From an uncultured Alphaproteobacteria bacterium (GTDB lineage Bacteria > Pseudomonadota > Alphaproteobacteria > Rhodobacterales > Rhodobacteraceae): a DNA stretch of 8,073 nt. Below are positions 1-6,150 of this stretch, piece by piece. The stretch's first letter is position 1; each line of letters opens with the position of its first letter. The stretch spans positions 1 through 8,073 of the forward strand of contig CAKMZE010000120.1 in the NCBI GenBank assembly GCA_929200295.1. Direction: 5' to 3'. The notes under the pieces were generated by a model, which was given only the letters and a program-made list of their open reading frames with translations, made no database searches and was not told the DNA's origin. The position numbers and the translations under genes were made by a program.

Positions 1-276
1 AATGATTTCCTACAGTTCATCGTGCTTGGCGTTGGGATCGCCTTTGCTGGGTTTTTCATTAGCCAAGCTTACCGCGTGGCTGAGGCGGCACTGGTTGCCC
101 CCTTTGAATATCTCGCGATGCCGCTTGCCGTGATCTGGGGGATCGTGGTCTTTAACGAATACCCCGATATGATCACCTACGCTGGAATTGTACTGATCAT
201 CGCATCCGGGCTCTTTACGGTTTGGCGCGAGAACAGGCAGGCCACTTTGTCACAAACACCGCGCATGCGCCGCTAG
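1..276 (+). CDS. EamA/DMT-type membrane transporter, C-terminal fragment
   Basis: This is the 3' end of a gene that begins before the window; frame 1 is open from base 1 to the TAG at 274-276. The 91 visible residues form two or three hydrophobic segments separated by a short loop carrying the motif AYRVAEAALVAPFEY, followed by a segment ending near the C terminus and a short polar tail. The Ala/Pro-rich loop and the pattern of small residues match the last repeat of EamA (drug/metabolite transporter superfamily) permeases, which have ten inner-membrane helices and export or import small metabolites. The substrate cannot be told from this fragment. A GTG at 22 lies inside the frame but is not the true start, because the upstream codons continue the same hydrophobic protein. 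The next gene on the same strand begins about 48 bases downstream, so co-transcription is possible. Confidence 0.85.
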   Translation, partial: NDFLQFIVLGVGIAFAGFFISQAYRVAEAALVAPFEYLAMPLAVIWGIVVFNEYPDMITYAGIVLIIASGLFTVWRENRQATLSQTPRMRR

Positions 277-312
277 ACGCGGCCAAAATGCACGTTAAAG
301 TGGGCTAAAATT

Positions 313-319
313 GAGGGAG
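313..319 (+). promoter_or_regulatory. Shine-Dalgarno sequence for the HAD gene
   Basis: The bases GAGGGAG are a strong anti-16S complement. They end 5 bases before the ACG codon at 325-327. The site is well placed to start translation at that ACG and badly placed for the TTG at 367. It is the main evidence that the HAD protein begins, or used to begin, at 325. Confidence 0.65.
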
Positions 320-324
320 CGCCA

Positions 325-948
325 ACGACAAAGATTGAAGCGGTTGTTTTTGATATTGGGAATGTCTTGATCAATTGGCAGCCCGAGCAGTTTTATGACG
401 GTGTGATTGGCCCAAAACGCCGGGAAGAGATGTTTGCAGCCGTTGATCTGCACGCGATCAATGACAAGGTTGATCAGGGTGAGGATTTTCACACAACGAT
501 AGAAGAAGCAGCCAAAGCCTATCCGGAATTTCATGATGAAATCATGATGTGGCATGATCGCTGGCTTGAGATCGCAACACCAGACATCCCGCATTCTGTG
601 CGGCTCTTGCGGGCATTGCGTGCAGCAGGTGTTCCGGTTTTCGCACTGTCAAATTTTGGCATCCAAACTTTTGAGCTCGCGCGCCCTGTCTACCCGTTTT
701 TGGATGAGTTCGATCAGCGCTATATTTCTGGGTATTTGGGCAAGGTGAAACCTTGGGCGCCCATTTACGAGGCATTAGAAGAAGGATGTGGCATCACGCC
801 CAGCGCCTTACTCTTTGCAGATGACAGGCAGGAAAACCTAGACGCCGCCACGATACGCGGCTGGCAAACGCATCTTTTTGTATCACCTCAGGACTGGGCC
901 GCGCGTCTTGTCCAAGAGGGGTTACTTAGCCCGGAGGCCGCAGAATGA
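325..948 (+). CDS. HAD-superfamily (subfamily IA) hydrolase, apparent ACG start
   Basis: Predicted haloacid dehalogenase-like hydrolase of about 207 residues, probably a cytosolic Mg-dependent phosphatase of the YihX-like group. Numbered from 325, motif I is VVFDIGNV with nucleophile Asp10; the usual second Asp is Gly, as in YihX-like members. Motif II is ALSNFG (Ser109), motif III is KVKPW (Lys142, with Lys140 nearby) and motif IV is FADDRQEN (Asp166 and Asp167). Thus the active site looks complete. The frame has no ATG, GTG or TTG between the stop at 276 and TTG 367, and TTG 367 lies inside motif I and would remove the nucleophile. The ACG at 325 sits right after a good Shine-Dalgarno sequence and gives the family-like opening TKIEAVVFD, so ATG was probably changed to ACG, or the base is a sequencing error. 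The 3' end overlaps the next gene by ATGA. Substrate unknown. Confidence 0.8.
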   Translation, partial: TTKIEAVVFDIGNVLINWQPEQFYDGVIGPKRREEMFAAVDLHAINDKVDQGEDFHTTIEEAAKAYPEFHDEIMMWHDRWLEIATPDIPHSVRLLRALRAAGVPVFALSNFGIQTFELARPVYPFLDEFDQRYISGYLGKVKPWAPIYEALEEGCGITPSALLFADDRQENLDAATIRGWQTHLFVSPQDWAARLVQEGLLSPEAAE

Positions 949-1856
949 CGATCATGATCCCCTTTGCCCAAGGCGACGCGATGCTGGGTTGGCTGCCTTT
1001 GACCAAAGCCTTAGCCGAGGGGCACAACGGCCCAAAGGCGCATGTTGAAGATGTGTTTTTGTATGAGGGTGAAAATACGCTCCTGAACAGGTCCGCATGG
1101 ATTGCGGGGATGGGTATCGCCGTGAAATGTGCCACGGTGTTTCCGGGTAATCGCGCAGTAGGTAAGCCGATGATCGGTGGCGCGGTGAATCTATTTTCGG
1201 CCACCGATGGCGTGCTCGAAGCTATTTTGGATTTCCATCTCGTGACCAAATGGAAAACCGCCGGTGACAGCCTTCTTGCCGCAACCCGGCTTGCGCGGCC
1301 TGATAGCCGTAAGATCCTGATCGTCGGGGCTGGCACTGTTGGGCGGTCACTGAAACAAGCCTATTCAGCAGGCTTTCCAGATGCAAAATTCACCGTCTGG
1401 AACCGCACACCAGAGGCCGCACATGCGTTTCAAGCAGAGTTTCCTGAGGTGGCTATCGCTGATGATTTAGAAACAGCCGTAGGCGATGCTGATATTGTCA
1501 CATCTGCCACAATGACGACAGAACCCTTGATCAAAGGCGATTGGCTACGCCCGGGTCAACATATTGACTTAATTGGGGCTTACCGCTCCGATATGCGTGA
1601 AGTAGATGATGCGGCGTTGCTAAAAGCACGTGTTTTTGTTGATAATATGCACACAACAGTTGATCATATCGGGGAACTCAAAATCCCCATCGCCAATGGT
1701 GTTATTTCTTCATCACATGTGGTTGCGGATTATTTCGCGCTTGATCAGTTTCAGCGCAAGAGCGATGACGAAATCACACTCTTTAAAAATGGTGGTGGCG
1801 CACATCTTGACCTGATGACCAGCCGCCATATTCTTGATGTATGGCAAACCCAATGA
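945..1856 (+). CDS. Ornithine cyclodeaminase / mu-crystallin family protein
   Basis: NAD(P)-dependent enzyme of 303 residues. The family includes ornithine cyclodeaminase (ornithine to proline plus ammonia), pyrroline-2-carboxylate and other ketimine reductases, and alanine dehydrogenase. Visible features are the substrate-pocket motif VKCATVFPGN (Lys61), a Rossmann motif VGAGTVGRSL with glycines at 128, 130 and 133, and the segment HIDLIGAYRSDMREVD where the family carries its catalytic-site loop. The family usually has Arg-Thr-Ala at the helix before the Rossmann fold; here it reads WKTAGDS (Lys104), a change in a residue that normally helps bind the substrate carboxylate. The length is nearer to the ketimine reductase types than to the roughly 350-residue true cyclodeaminases, so a reductase role is at least as likely. 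The start is supported by GGAGG at 933-937, seven bases upstream, and by the ATGA overlap with the HAD gene. Family assignment is strong; substrate is not. Confidence 0.88.
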   Translation: MTIMIPFAQGDAMLGWLPLTKALAEGHNGPKAHVEDVFLYEGENTLLNRSAWIAGMGIAVKCATVFPGNRAVGKPMIGGAVNLFSATDGVLEAILDFHLVTKWKTAGDSLLAATRLARPDSRKILIVGAGTVGRSLKQAYSAGFPDAKFTVWNRTPEAAHAFQAEFPEVAIADDLETAVGDADIVTSATMTTEPLIKGDWLRPGQHIDLIGAYRSDMREVDDAALLKARVFVDNMHTTVDHIGELKIPIANGVISSSHVVADYFALDQFQRKSDDEITLFKNGGGAHLDLMTSRHILDVWQTQ

Positions 1857-2635
1857 TGATAGCAGAGCAAATCGCAGATTTTCAACGTGACGGCGCGGTG
1901 GTCGTGCGCGGGATTTTTCGCGATTGGGTGGATGTAATGGCTGAAGGGGTTGCACAAAATCTTGCGGAGCCTGGGCAATATGCCTCGGAAAATGCTGTAA
2001 CCGAAGGACGGTTCTTTGACGATTATTGCAACTGGACCCATATCCCCGCATTCGAACAGATCGTAAGGGAAAGCCCCGCCGCAGCACTGGCCGCAACAGC
2101 GATGCAGTCTCAATCAGCGCAGTTTTTTCATGATCATGTCCTGGTCAAAGAGCCCGGCACACCAAAACCCACACCCTGGCATCAGGATGCGCCCTATTAC
2201 TTTGTCGAAGGGCAGCAAACGGTCAGCATGTGGATGCCGCTTGATCCGGTCAAAGACGCCTCATTGCGGTTTATTGCAGGCTCGCATCGGTGGGACCGCA
2301 TGGTCAGACCCGTGAGCTGGGCGGATGATAGCGATTTCTACGAAGACGGTGAATGGACGCCTGTGCCCGATCCAGACACGAACCCAGATGATATGCGGGT
2401 TTTAGAATGGCCAATGGAACCCGGCGATGCAGTACTATTTGATTTTCGCACAGCACATGGTGCACGCGGCAATCATGCACCTCACAGGCGTCGTGCGCTG
2501 TCCCTACGCTGGGTCGGAGACGACGCGCGATATATTACGCGCCCCGGCCGCACGTCCCCCCCGTTTGAAGGGCATAACATGACACAAGGGCAGAGGCTGC
2601 GGGAAGATTGGTTTCCCGTCATTTGGAAAGGGTAG
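1841..2635 (+). CDS. Phytanoyl-CoA dioxygenase (PhyH) family protein
   Basis: Predicted cytosolic Fe(II)/2-oxoglutarate-dependent oxygenase, 264 residues from ATG 1841. The double-stranded beta-helix signature is clear: the iron ligands His114 and Asp116 lie in PWHQDAPYY, the distal His206 lies in FRTAHGARGNH, and an Arg about 11 residues later (RRRALSLRW, 216-218) fits the 2-oxoglutarate carboxylate ligand. The motif AGSHRW between them is typical of PhyH proteins. Relatives hydroxylate very diverse small molecules (phytanoyl-CoA, ectoine, secondary metabolites), so the family name does not give the substrate. Two starts are possible: 1841 overlaps the previous gene by 16 bases, while ATG 1853 makes a 4-base ATGA overlap like the one at 945 and removes only MANP. 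Neither has a strong ribosome site, which favours translational coupling. It is followed after 6 bases by the hydrolase gene. Confidence 0.9.
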   Translation: MANPMMIAEQIADFQRDGAVVVRGIFRDWVDVMAEGVAQNLAEPGQYASENAVTEGRFFDDYCNWTHIPAFEQIVRESPAAALAATAMQSQSAQFFHDHVLVKEPGTPKPTPWHQDAPYYFVEGQQTVSMWMPLDPVKDASLRFIAGSHRWDRMVRPVSWADDSDFYEDGEWTPVPDPDTNPDDMRVLEWPMEPGDAVLFDFRTAHGARGNHAPHRRRALSLRWVGDDARYITRPGRTSPPFEGHNMTQGQRLREDWFPVIWKG

Positions 2636-2641
2636 TATAAG

Positions 2642-3565
2642 ATGTCGTTATTGTGGTTCATCATAATCATCGTCGTATTAGCTGTTCTGCCTTGGATACG
2701 TGAAAAACTGCGCTTGTCAGTTTCAGAATCGTTACGCGCGGCCGCCCCCGGTGATTTTGCCAACCTTTCCGTAGGGTACACCCATTACCAATGGGTTGGG
2801 CCTGTGCGCGGCCCTGTTGCGGTCTTAGTGCATGGGCTGACAACACCATCCGCAATCTGGCAGGAAATAGCCCAAGGGATGGTTGATTTAGGCTACCGCG
2901 TCTTGGTCTATGATCTATATGGTCGTGGGTTTTCTGATGCCCCCCATGGCACACAAAACAAAGCCTTTTTCGTTGAACAGCTTTCTGAACTACTCGACGA
3001 TCAAGGCTTGGATGAAGAGCTGGTGCTTGTTGGCTATTCAATGGGCGGCGCTATTGCGACAGCGTTTGCAGCACAATACCCACACCGCGTGAACCGGCTC
3101 GTCATGCTCGCATCAACGGGTGTCGAAATGCATGATGATAAGTTTTGGGCGTTTTGTAGGGATACCCCGGTCATTGGTGATTGGCTGCACGCCATGTTAG
3201 GCCCCCTCGTCATGCGCGCAGAGATCAATACCGGCGGGAAAGCCAGCCCGATGCTGCGCGAGGCGCAATTGGATGAACTTAAGCGCAAGGGATATCTGCG
3301 ATCTGTGCTCTCAAGCCGCCGCGCGTTTTTAAGCGAAACGCTCGAGGATGAGCATCGCAGACTGGGGATTGAGGCCGTGCCTGTTGTTGCCATTTGGGCG
3401 CGTAAGGATCACGTCATCCCAATCACAGCCATTGGGCAGCTCGCCTCGTGGAACACCTTTGCACAACAAGATGAAGTCGAAACAGCGGGCCATGGATTGC
3501 CTTATTCGCACGGGCCTGAGGTTATTGGCAAAATGGTTACCTTATTTAGCAAAGAGATCTTTTGA
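2642..3565 (+). CDS. Membrane-anchored alpha/beta-fold hydrolase
   Basis: A 307-residue alpha/beta hydrolase with an N-terminal hydrophobic segment (residues 3-18, LLWFIIIIVVLAVLPW) that should act as an uncleaved membrane anchor. The catalytic parts are intact: an oxyanion-hole motif LVHGLTTP, the nucleophile elbow GYSMGG (Ser133), the acid Asp256 in WARKDHVIP and His284 in AGHGLPYSHG. The cap region lies between the elbow and the acid. The family includes esterases, lipases, C-C bond hydrolases and haloperoxidase-like enzymes, so the substrate is open. ATG 2642 lies 6 bases after the PhyH stop and is preceded by GGAAAGGG at 2625-2632, so it probably belongs to the same operon. The stop at 3563-3565 is followed by a 120-base gap before the next accepted gene. 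Confidence 0.9.
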   Translation: MSLLWFIIIIVVLAVLPWIREKLRLSVSESLRAAAPGDFANLSVGYTHYQWVGPVRGPVAVLVHGLTTPSAIWQEIAQGMVDLGYRVLVYDLYGRGFSDAPHGTQNKAFFVEQLSELLDDQGLDEELVLVGYSMGGAIATAFAAQYPHRVNRLVMLASTGVEMHDDKFWAFCRDTPVIGDWLHAMLGPLVMRAEINTGGKASPMLREAQLDELKRKGYLRSVLSSRRAFLSETLEDEHRRLGIEAVPVVAIWARKDHVIPITAIGQLASWNTFAQQDEVETAGHGLPYSHGPEVIGKMVTLFSKEIF

Positions 3566-3685
3566 AGATCGCAACCACAGCTGATGAACGGCGGCCAAAT
3601 AGAGAAATGTTTTTCCTCTTGGACTGGCGAGCATCACCACCATATAGAGACCCAAAGCCATTGATATGTAGCAGAGAGAACCAAA

Positions 3686-4600
3686 ATGATTGAACTGGGC
3701 GGAACACAAGCGAATACAGACCAAACATATATCACTGACGGGACAGATGCGACATTCATGCAGGATGTGATTGAAGCATCACAAACAGGGCCGGTGATTG
3801 TGGATTTCTGGGCACCTTGGTGTGGGCCTTGCAAAACATTAGGGCCTGCGATTGAGGCTGCCGTGACCCGCGCAGGCGGGCGCGTAAAGCTTGTCAAAAT
3901 CGATGTGGATGCAAACCCAGGCTATGCAGGCCAGCTGCGCGTGCAATCGATCCCCACAGTTTATGCCTTTCATAACGGCCAGCCTGTCGATGGTTTTCAG
4001 GGGGCGTTACCGCCATCTGAGATTGATGCCTTTGTCGACAAGATTGCAGCCCTCGGTGGGGAACCTGAGGAAGAAGGGCTAGAAGCAGCCATTGCCGCCG
4101 CCGATGCGATGCTTGAGGCAGGCGAGGTCACGGATGCGGTTGAAACCTATGCCGCCGTCTTGCAAGAAGAGCCAAACAATGCCACCGCCTATGCCGGGCT
4201 TGTGCGGGGGTATTTAGCTCTGGGTGATATCGATCAGGCCGAAGCGGTGTTAAACGGTGCGCCCGCGGATATCTCACAAGACCCCGCGCTTGAAGCCGTC
4301 TATGCGCAGATCACCCTTGCTCGGCAAGCCCAGCAAGCCGGCCCCCTCGCCGAATTGAAAGCAGCTATTGACGCGGACCCCACAGATCATCAAGCGCGGC
4401 TTGATTATGCGACCGCCCTGCACGCAAATGGACAAACAGAAGAGGCGATTACGCAGCTCTTAGATCTTTTTGCCCGTGACCGCGAATGGAATGATGGCGC
4501 CGCAAAAGCGCAATTATTCAATATATTTGAGGCGCTTAAACCAACAGATCCATTGGTATTAAACGGCCGGCGCAAACTATCGTCTTTGATATTTGCCTGA
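3686..4600 (+). CDS. cnoX: Thioredoxin/TPR co-chaperone, CnoX (YbbN) family
   Basis: A 304-residue fusion of an N-terminal thioredoxin domain (about residues 20-125) with C-terminal tetratricopeptide-like helices (about 128-300). The redox motif is WCGPC with Cys46 and Cys49, and the cis-proline is Pro90 in SIPTVYAF. The helical part has repeated Ala-rich units with acidic loops such as EEPNNATAYAGL. This layout is that of CnoX/YbbN, a holdase that protects proteins from aggregation under oxidative stress and hands them to GroEL and DnaK in Escherichia coli. The E. coli protein lacks the redox cysteine pair; this one keeps it, as I recall for Caulobacter, so it may also reduce disulphides. 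There is no signal peptide, so it should be cytosolic. ATG 3686 has a purine-rich AGAGAG site about 7 bases upstream. The LON-domain gene follows after 27 bases, likely in one operon. Confidence 0.88.
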   Translation: MIELGGTQANTDQTYITDGTDATFMQDVIEASQTGPVIVDFWAPWCGPCKTLGPAIEAAVTRAGGRVKLVKIDVDANPGYAGQLRVQSIPTVYAFHNGQPVDGFQGALPPSEIDAFVDKIAALGGEPEEEGLEAAIAAADAMLEAGEVTDAVETYAAVLQEEPNNATAYAGLVRGYLALGDIDQAEAVLNGAPADISQDPALEAVYAQITLARQAQQAGPLAELKAAIDADPTDHQARLDYATALHANGQTEEAITQLLDLFARDREWNDGAAKAQLFNIFEALKPTDPLVLNGRRKLSSLIFA

Positions 4601-4627
4601 TCACTGGATCGCACTAGGTCATACAGC

Positions 4628-5269
4628 ATGATAACTTTTGCTGACCTCCCCGAGGTGATCCCGATCTTTCCCTTACCGGGCGCATTGCTCTTGCCCCGAT
4701 CCCGCTTGCCTTTGCATATCTTTGAGCCGCGATATTTGGCGATGATCGAGGATGTGTTGAAAACACGCGAGCGTCTCATTGGTATGGTCCAACCTTACGA
4801 GGCGGCCGATCAACGCGAAATGCTCCACACAATTGGTTGTGTTGGGCGCGTCACCTCCTTTTCCGAGACCGAAGATGGGCGTTATATGGTCACCCTCTCT
4901 GGCGGCGCGCGGTTTCGGGTCCTTGATGAAATGGATGGCTTTACTTCATATCGTCGCTGCAAAGTCAGCTGGCAAGGCTTTGAACGCGACCTAGGCCCCG
5001 CTGAGAAAGACACATCCTTTAATCGTGATGGCTTTATGGAAAAGCTTAACCGCTATTTTGAAGACCAGGGCCTTAAAACCGATTGGGTCTCTCTTGATGA
5101 TGCCGATGATGAATTGCTGGTCAATTCACTCTCCATGCTCTGCCCCTTTGAACCCGAGGATAAACAAGCTTTGCTCGAGGCCCCCTCATTGACCACACGC
5201 CGAGAAACGCTCACAACTCTGATCGAATACGCCAATCGTGGTGGCTCAGCAGAGGAAACGATACAATGA
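4628..5269 (+). CDS. Stand-alone LON substrate-binding (LON N-terminal domain) protein
   Basis: A 213-residue protein consisting of the N-terminal substrate-binding domain of Lon protease without the ATPase and peptidase parts. The opening motif IFPLPGALLLP (from residue 13) followed by LHIFEPRY (29-36) is diagnostic, and the core continues through IGMVQP, the glycine-rich CVGRVTSF and the barrel strand MVTLSGGARFRVL. No Walker motif or Ser-Lys peptidase dyad is present and none fits in this length, so names such as 'peptidase S16' do not imply protease activity. Its molecular role is not established; peptide or partner binding is the usual inference. ATG 4628 is preceded by a weak AGGT. The gene overlaps the Trm112-like gene by the four bases ATGA at 5266-5269, implying translational coupling. 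Confidence 0.92.
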   Translation: MITFADLPEVIPIFPLPGALLLPRSRLPLHIFEPRYLAMIEDVLKTRERLIGMVQPYEAADQREMLHTIGCVGRVTSFSETEDGRYMVTLSGGARFRVLDEMDGFTSYRRCKVSWQGFERDLGPAEKDTSFNRDGFMEKLNRYFEDQGLKTDWVSLDDADDELLVNSLSMLCPFEPEDKQALLEAPSLTTRRETLTTLIEYANRGGSAEETIQ

Positions 5270-5445
5270 GTGACGCAAGCTTTGATCCTAAAATGCTTGA
5301 GGCGTTGATTTGCCCCCAAACCCATAGCCCGCTGACATATGATGCGCAAAACCAAGAGCTTGTGTCAAAAGCAGCCCATCTTGCCTACCCTATTCGCGGT
5401 GGTATCCCCGTCATGCTGGTCGATGAAGCACGCCCATTGGAATAG
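5266..5445 (+). CDS. Trm112-like small protein with reduced zinc-ligand set
   Basis: A 59-residue protein, MSDASFDPKMLEALICP onward, ending at the TAG 5443-5445. It resembles bacterial Trm112/YcaR proteins: the opening helix MLEALICP, a middle segment EL-x-SKAAHLAYPIRGGIPVML and a final DEAR are all in family order. Eukaryotic and archaeal Trm112 activate methyltransferases that modify tRNA, rRNA and release factors; the bacterial role is less clear. Four cysteines that bind zinc in YcaR-like members are here reduced to one (Cys16, in CPQT where a CPxC is expected; the second pair is absent). The protein may therefore fold without zinc. AGAGGA at 5251-5256 can serve as ribosome site, and the start overlaps the LON-domain stop by ATGA. 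It is probably the last gene of the trio. Confidence 0.87.
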   Translation: MSDASFDPKMLEALICPQTHSPLTYDAQNQELVSKAAHLAYPIRGGIPVMLVDEARPLE

Positions 5446-5464
5446 GCTGGTCAGGTCTTATTAA

Positions 5465-5476
5465 CCAAAATTTTGG
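5465..5476. repeat. 12-base perfect palindrome in AT-rich gap
   Basis: CCAAAATTTTGG is a perfect palindrome in the 77-base AT-rich gap between the Trm112-like gene and the small-protein gene. A second inverted pair overlaps it: AAAATT at 5467-5472 and AATTTT at 5477-5482. No run of T follows a GC-rich stem, so it is not an intrinsic terminator. It could be an operator or part of a promoter for the gene at 5523, but AT-rich DNA gives such palindromes by chance fairly easily. Confidence 0.35.
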
Positions 5477-5522
5477 AATTTTACTGTTTTGTAACCCGCG
5501 GAGGGTCAGAAAAAGGTAAAGA

Positions 5523-5810
5523 TTGGTGTTACGTAACCTCCATCCGGCTGATGAGCTCGCAATCATCCGCCAAGATATTCGCCGCCTCAAAGAGCGTGAA
5601 ACATTCCTGCGTAATGGGTTCCTAAACGACAAATTCGCGCGCTACGGCACGCATGCGATCGCAGATGTCGCGCCAATGCGCAGACGCACGTTTCTCAAGG
5701 AAAAACTGCCCGAGCATATCCTGAACGACGAACGTTATTGGCGCACAGATATTATACATCACGTACGTATACAAAACGCACCACAAACCCCGGCGCGGCG
5801 CAGGCACTGA
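5523..5810 (+). CDS. Small conserved-looking protein of unknown function, non-ATG start
   Basis: A 95-residue soluble, basic protein. Residues 6-30 (LHPADELAIIRQDIRRLKER and beyond) should form a long amphipathic helix or short coiled coil, followed by an Arg/Lys-rich stretch MRRRTFLKEKLPEHILND and a segment ERYWRTDIIHHVRI. I recall similar short proteins beginning LHPADEL and ending with a YW...VV motif in Rhodobacteraceae, but no function. An in-frame TAA at 5517-5519 limits the start to TTG 5523 or GTG 5526. AAAAGG at 5511-5516 is spaced 6 bases from the TTG and 9 from the GTG, so either works. No ATG occurs in frame until residue 52, which would lose the most characteristic part. It lies 77 bases after the Trm112-like gene and may have its own promoter. 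Confidence 0.62.
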   Translation: MVLRNLHPADELAIIRQDIRRLKERETFLRNGFLNDKFARYGTHAIADVAPMRRRTFLKEKLPEHILNDERYWRTDIIHHVRIQNAPQTPARRRH

Positions 5811-6108
5811 GACAGCTCAAAGCACTTTTTGATTGGCGAAAGCAATAGAGTGCGCACCATTTGCCTCTAATGGATGGTAGAAGCGGCCTTGTGTTCATTG
5901 TTTTGAACTTCGCACTGTCGTATGCAACTGTAAGGTCTTTACAGATACCCTCAAAGGATTTCGTAGATAACCCGCCGCGTCGCGCCTGCGCAATACGGGG
6001 TTTCAGGAAGTCCGACAATATCTGAAGAGCTTCACCCTTGCTCATGCCATCCAAAGCAGGCACTTCATCCAAGGTTCGTTTAAGGGCGAAATCCTTGATA
6101 TTGCGAGC
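5752..6108 (-). pseudogene. Possible decayed gene, regulatory or addiction-like N-terminal part
   Basis: This covers most of the 337-base stretch (5811-6147) that holds no convincing intact gene, and overlaps the tail of the small protein opposite it. On the minus strand a frame runs from just after a TAA at 6111-6109 to a stop at 5752. Its first part reads like real protein: NIKDFALKRTLDEVPALDGM, then SKGEALQILSDFLKPRI and AQARRGGLSTKSFEGI. Charged helical segments of this type occur in small plasmid or helix-turn-helix proteins that I recognise only vaguely. The later part is Cys-rich and irregular (CALYCFRQSKSALSCLSA) and looks non-coding. The only early start is TTG 6072, which lacks a ribosome site and would cut off the first residues of the good segment. 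A truncated relic is the simplest reading; chance similarity is possible. Confidence 0.35.
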
Positions 6109-6128
6109 TTAGATGGTGTGTAAGGTCA

Positions 6129-6150
6129 GGAAAACTGCAACGCAGGTTTA
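6129..6150 (-). terminator. Weak candidate intrinsic terminator
   Basis: Read on the minus strand, AAAC-C-TGC, loop GTT, GCA-GTTT forms a 7-pair stem with one bulged C, followed by T residues. It overlaps the stop codon of the DUF1989-GcvT gene. The stem is short and only partly GC, so termination would be weak; it is offered because no better hairpin was seen between the two converging units. Confidence 0.25.

Noticed and set aside
926..1336. 136-codon minus-strand frame opposite the ornithine cyclodeaminase-family gene
   Set aside because: Arg/Pro/Ser-rich composition typical of antisense to GC-rich coding DNA; the + strand gene has clear motifs.
1713..2113. Two overlapping minus-strand frames across the cyclodeaminase-PhyH junction
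   Set aside because: Low-complexity shadow translations with no recognisable motif, opposite two well supported genes.
3556..3570. Inverted repeat GATCTT-TTG-AAGATC over the hydrolase stop codon, considered as a terminator
   Set aside because: Stem is only six pairs, AT-rich, with a three-base loop and no following T run.
4628..5269. Annotation as an active Lon protease
   Set aside because: Only the N-terminal substrate-binding domain is present; there is no ATPase or Ser-Lys peptidase domain.
5411..5632. 73-codon minus-strand frame across the Trm112-like gene end and the following gap
   Set aside because: Arg/Ser-rich, no ribosome site, and it crosses two supported + strand genes.
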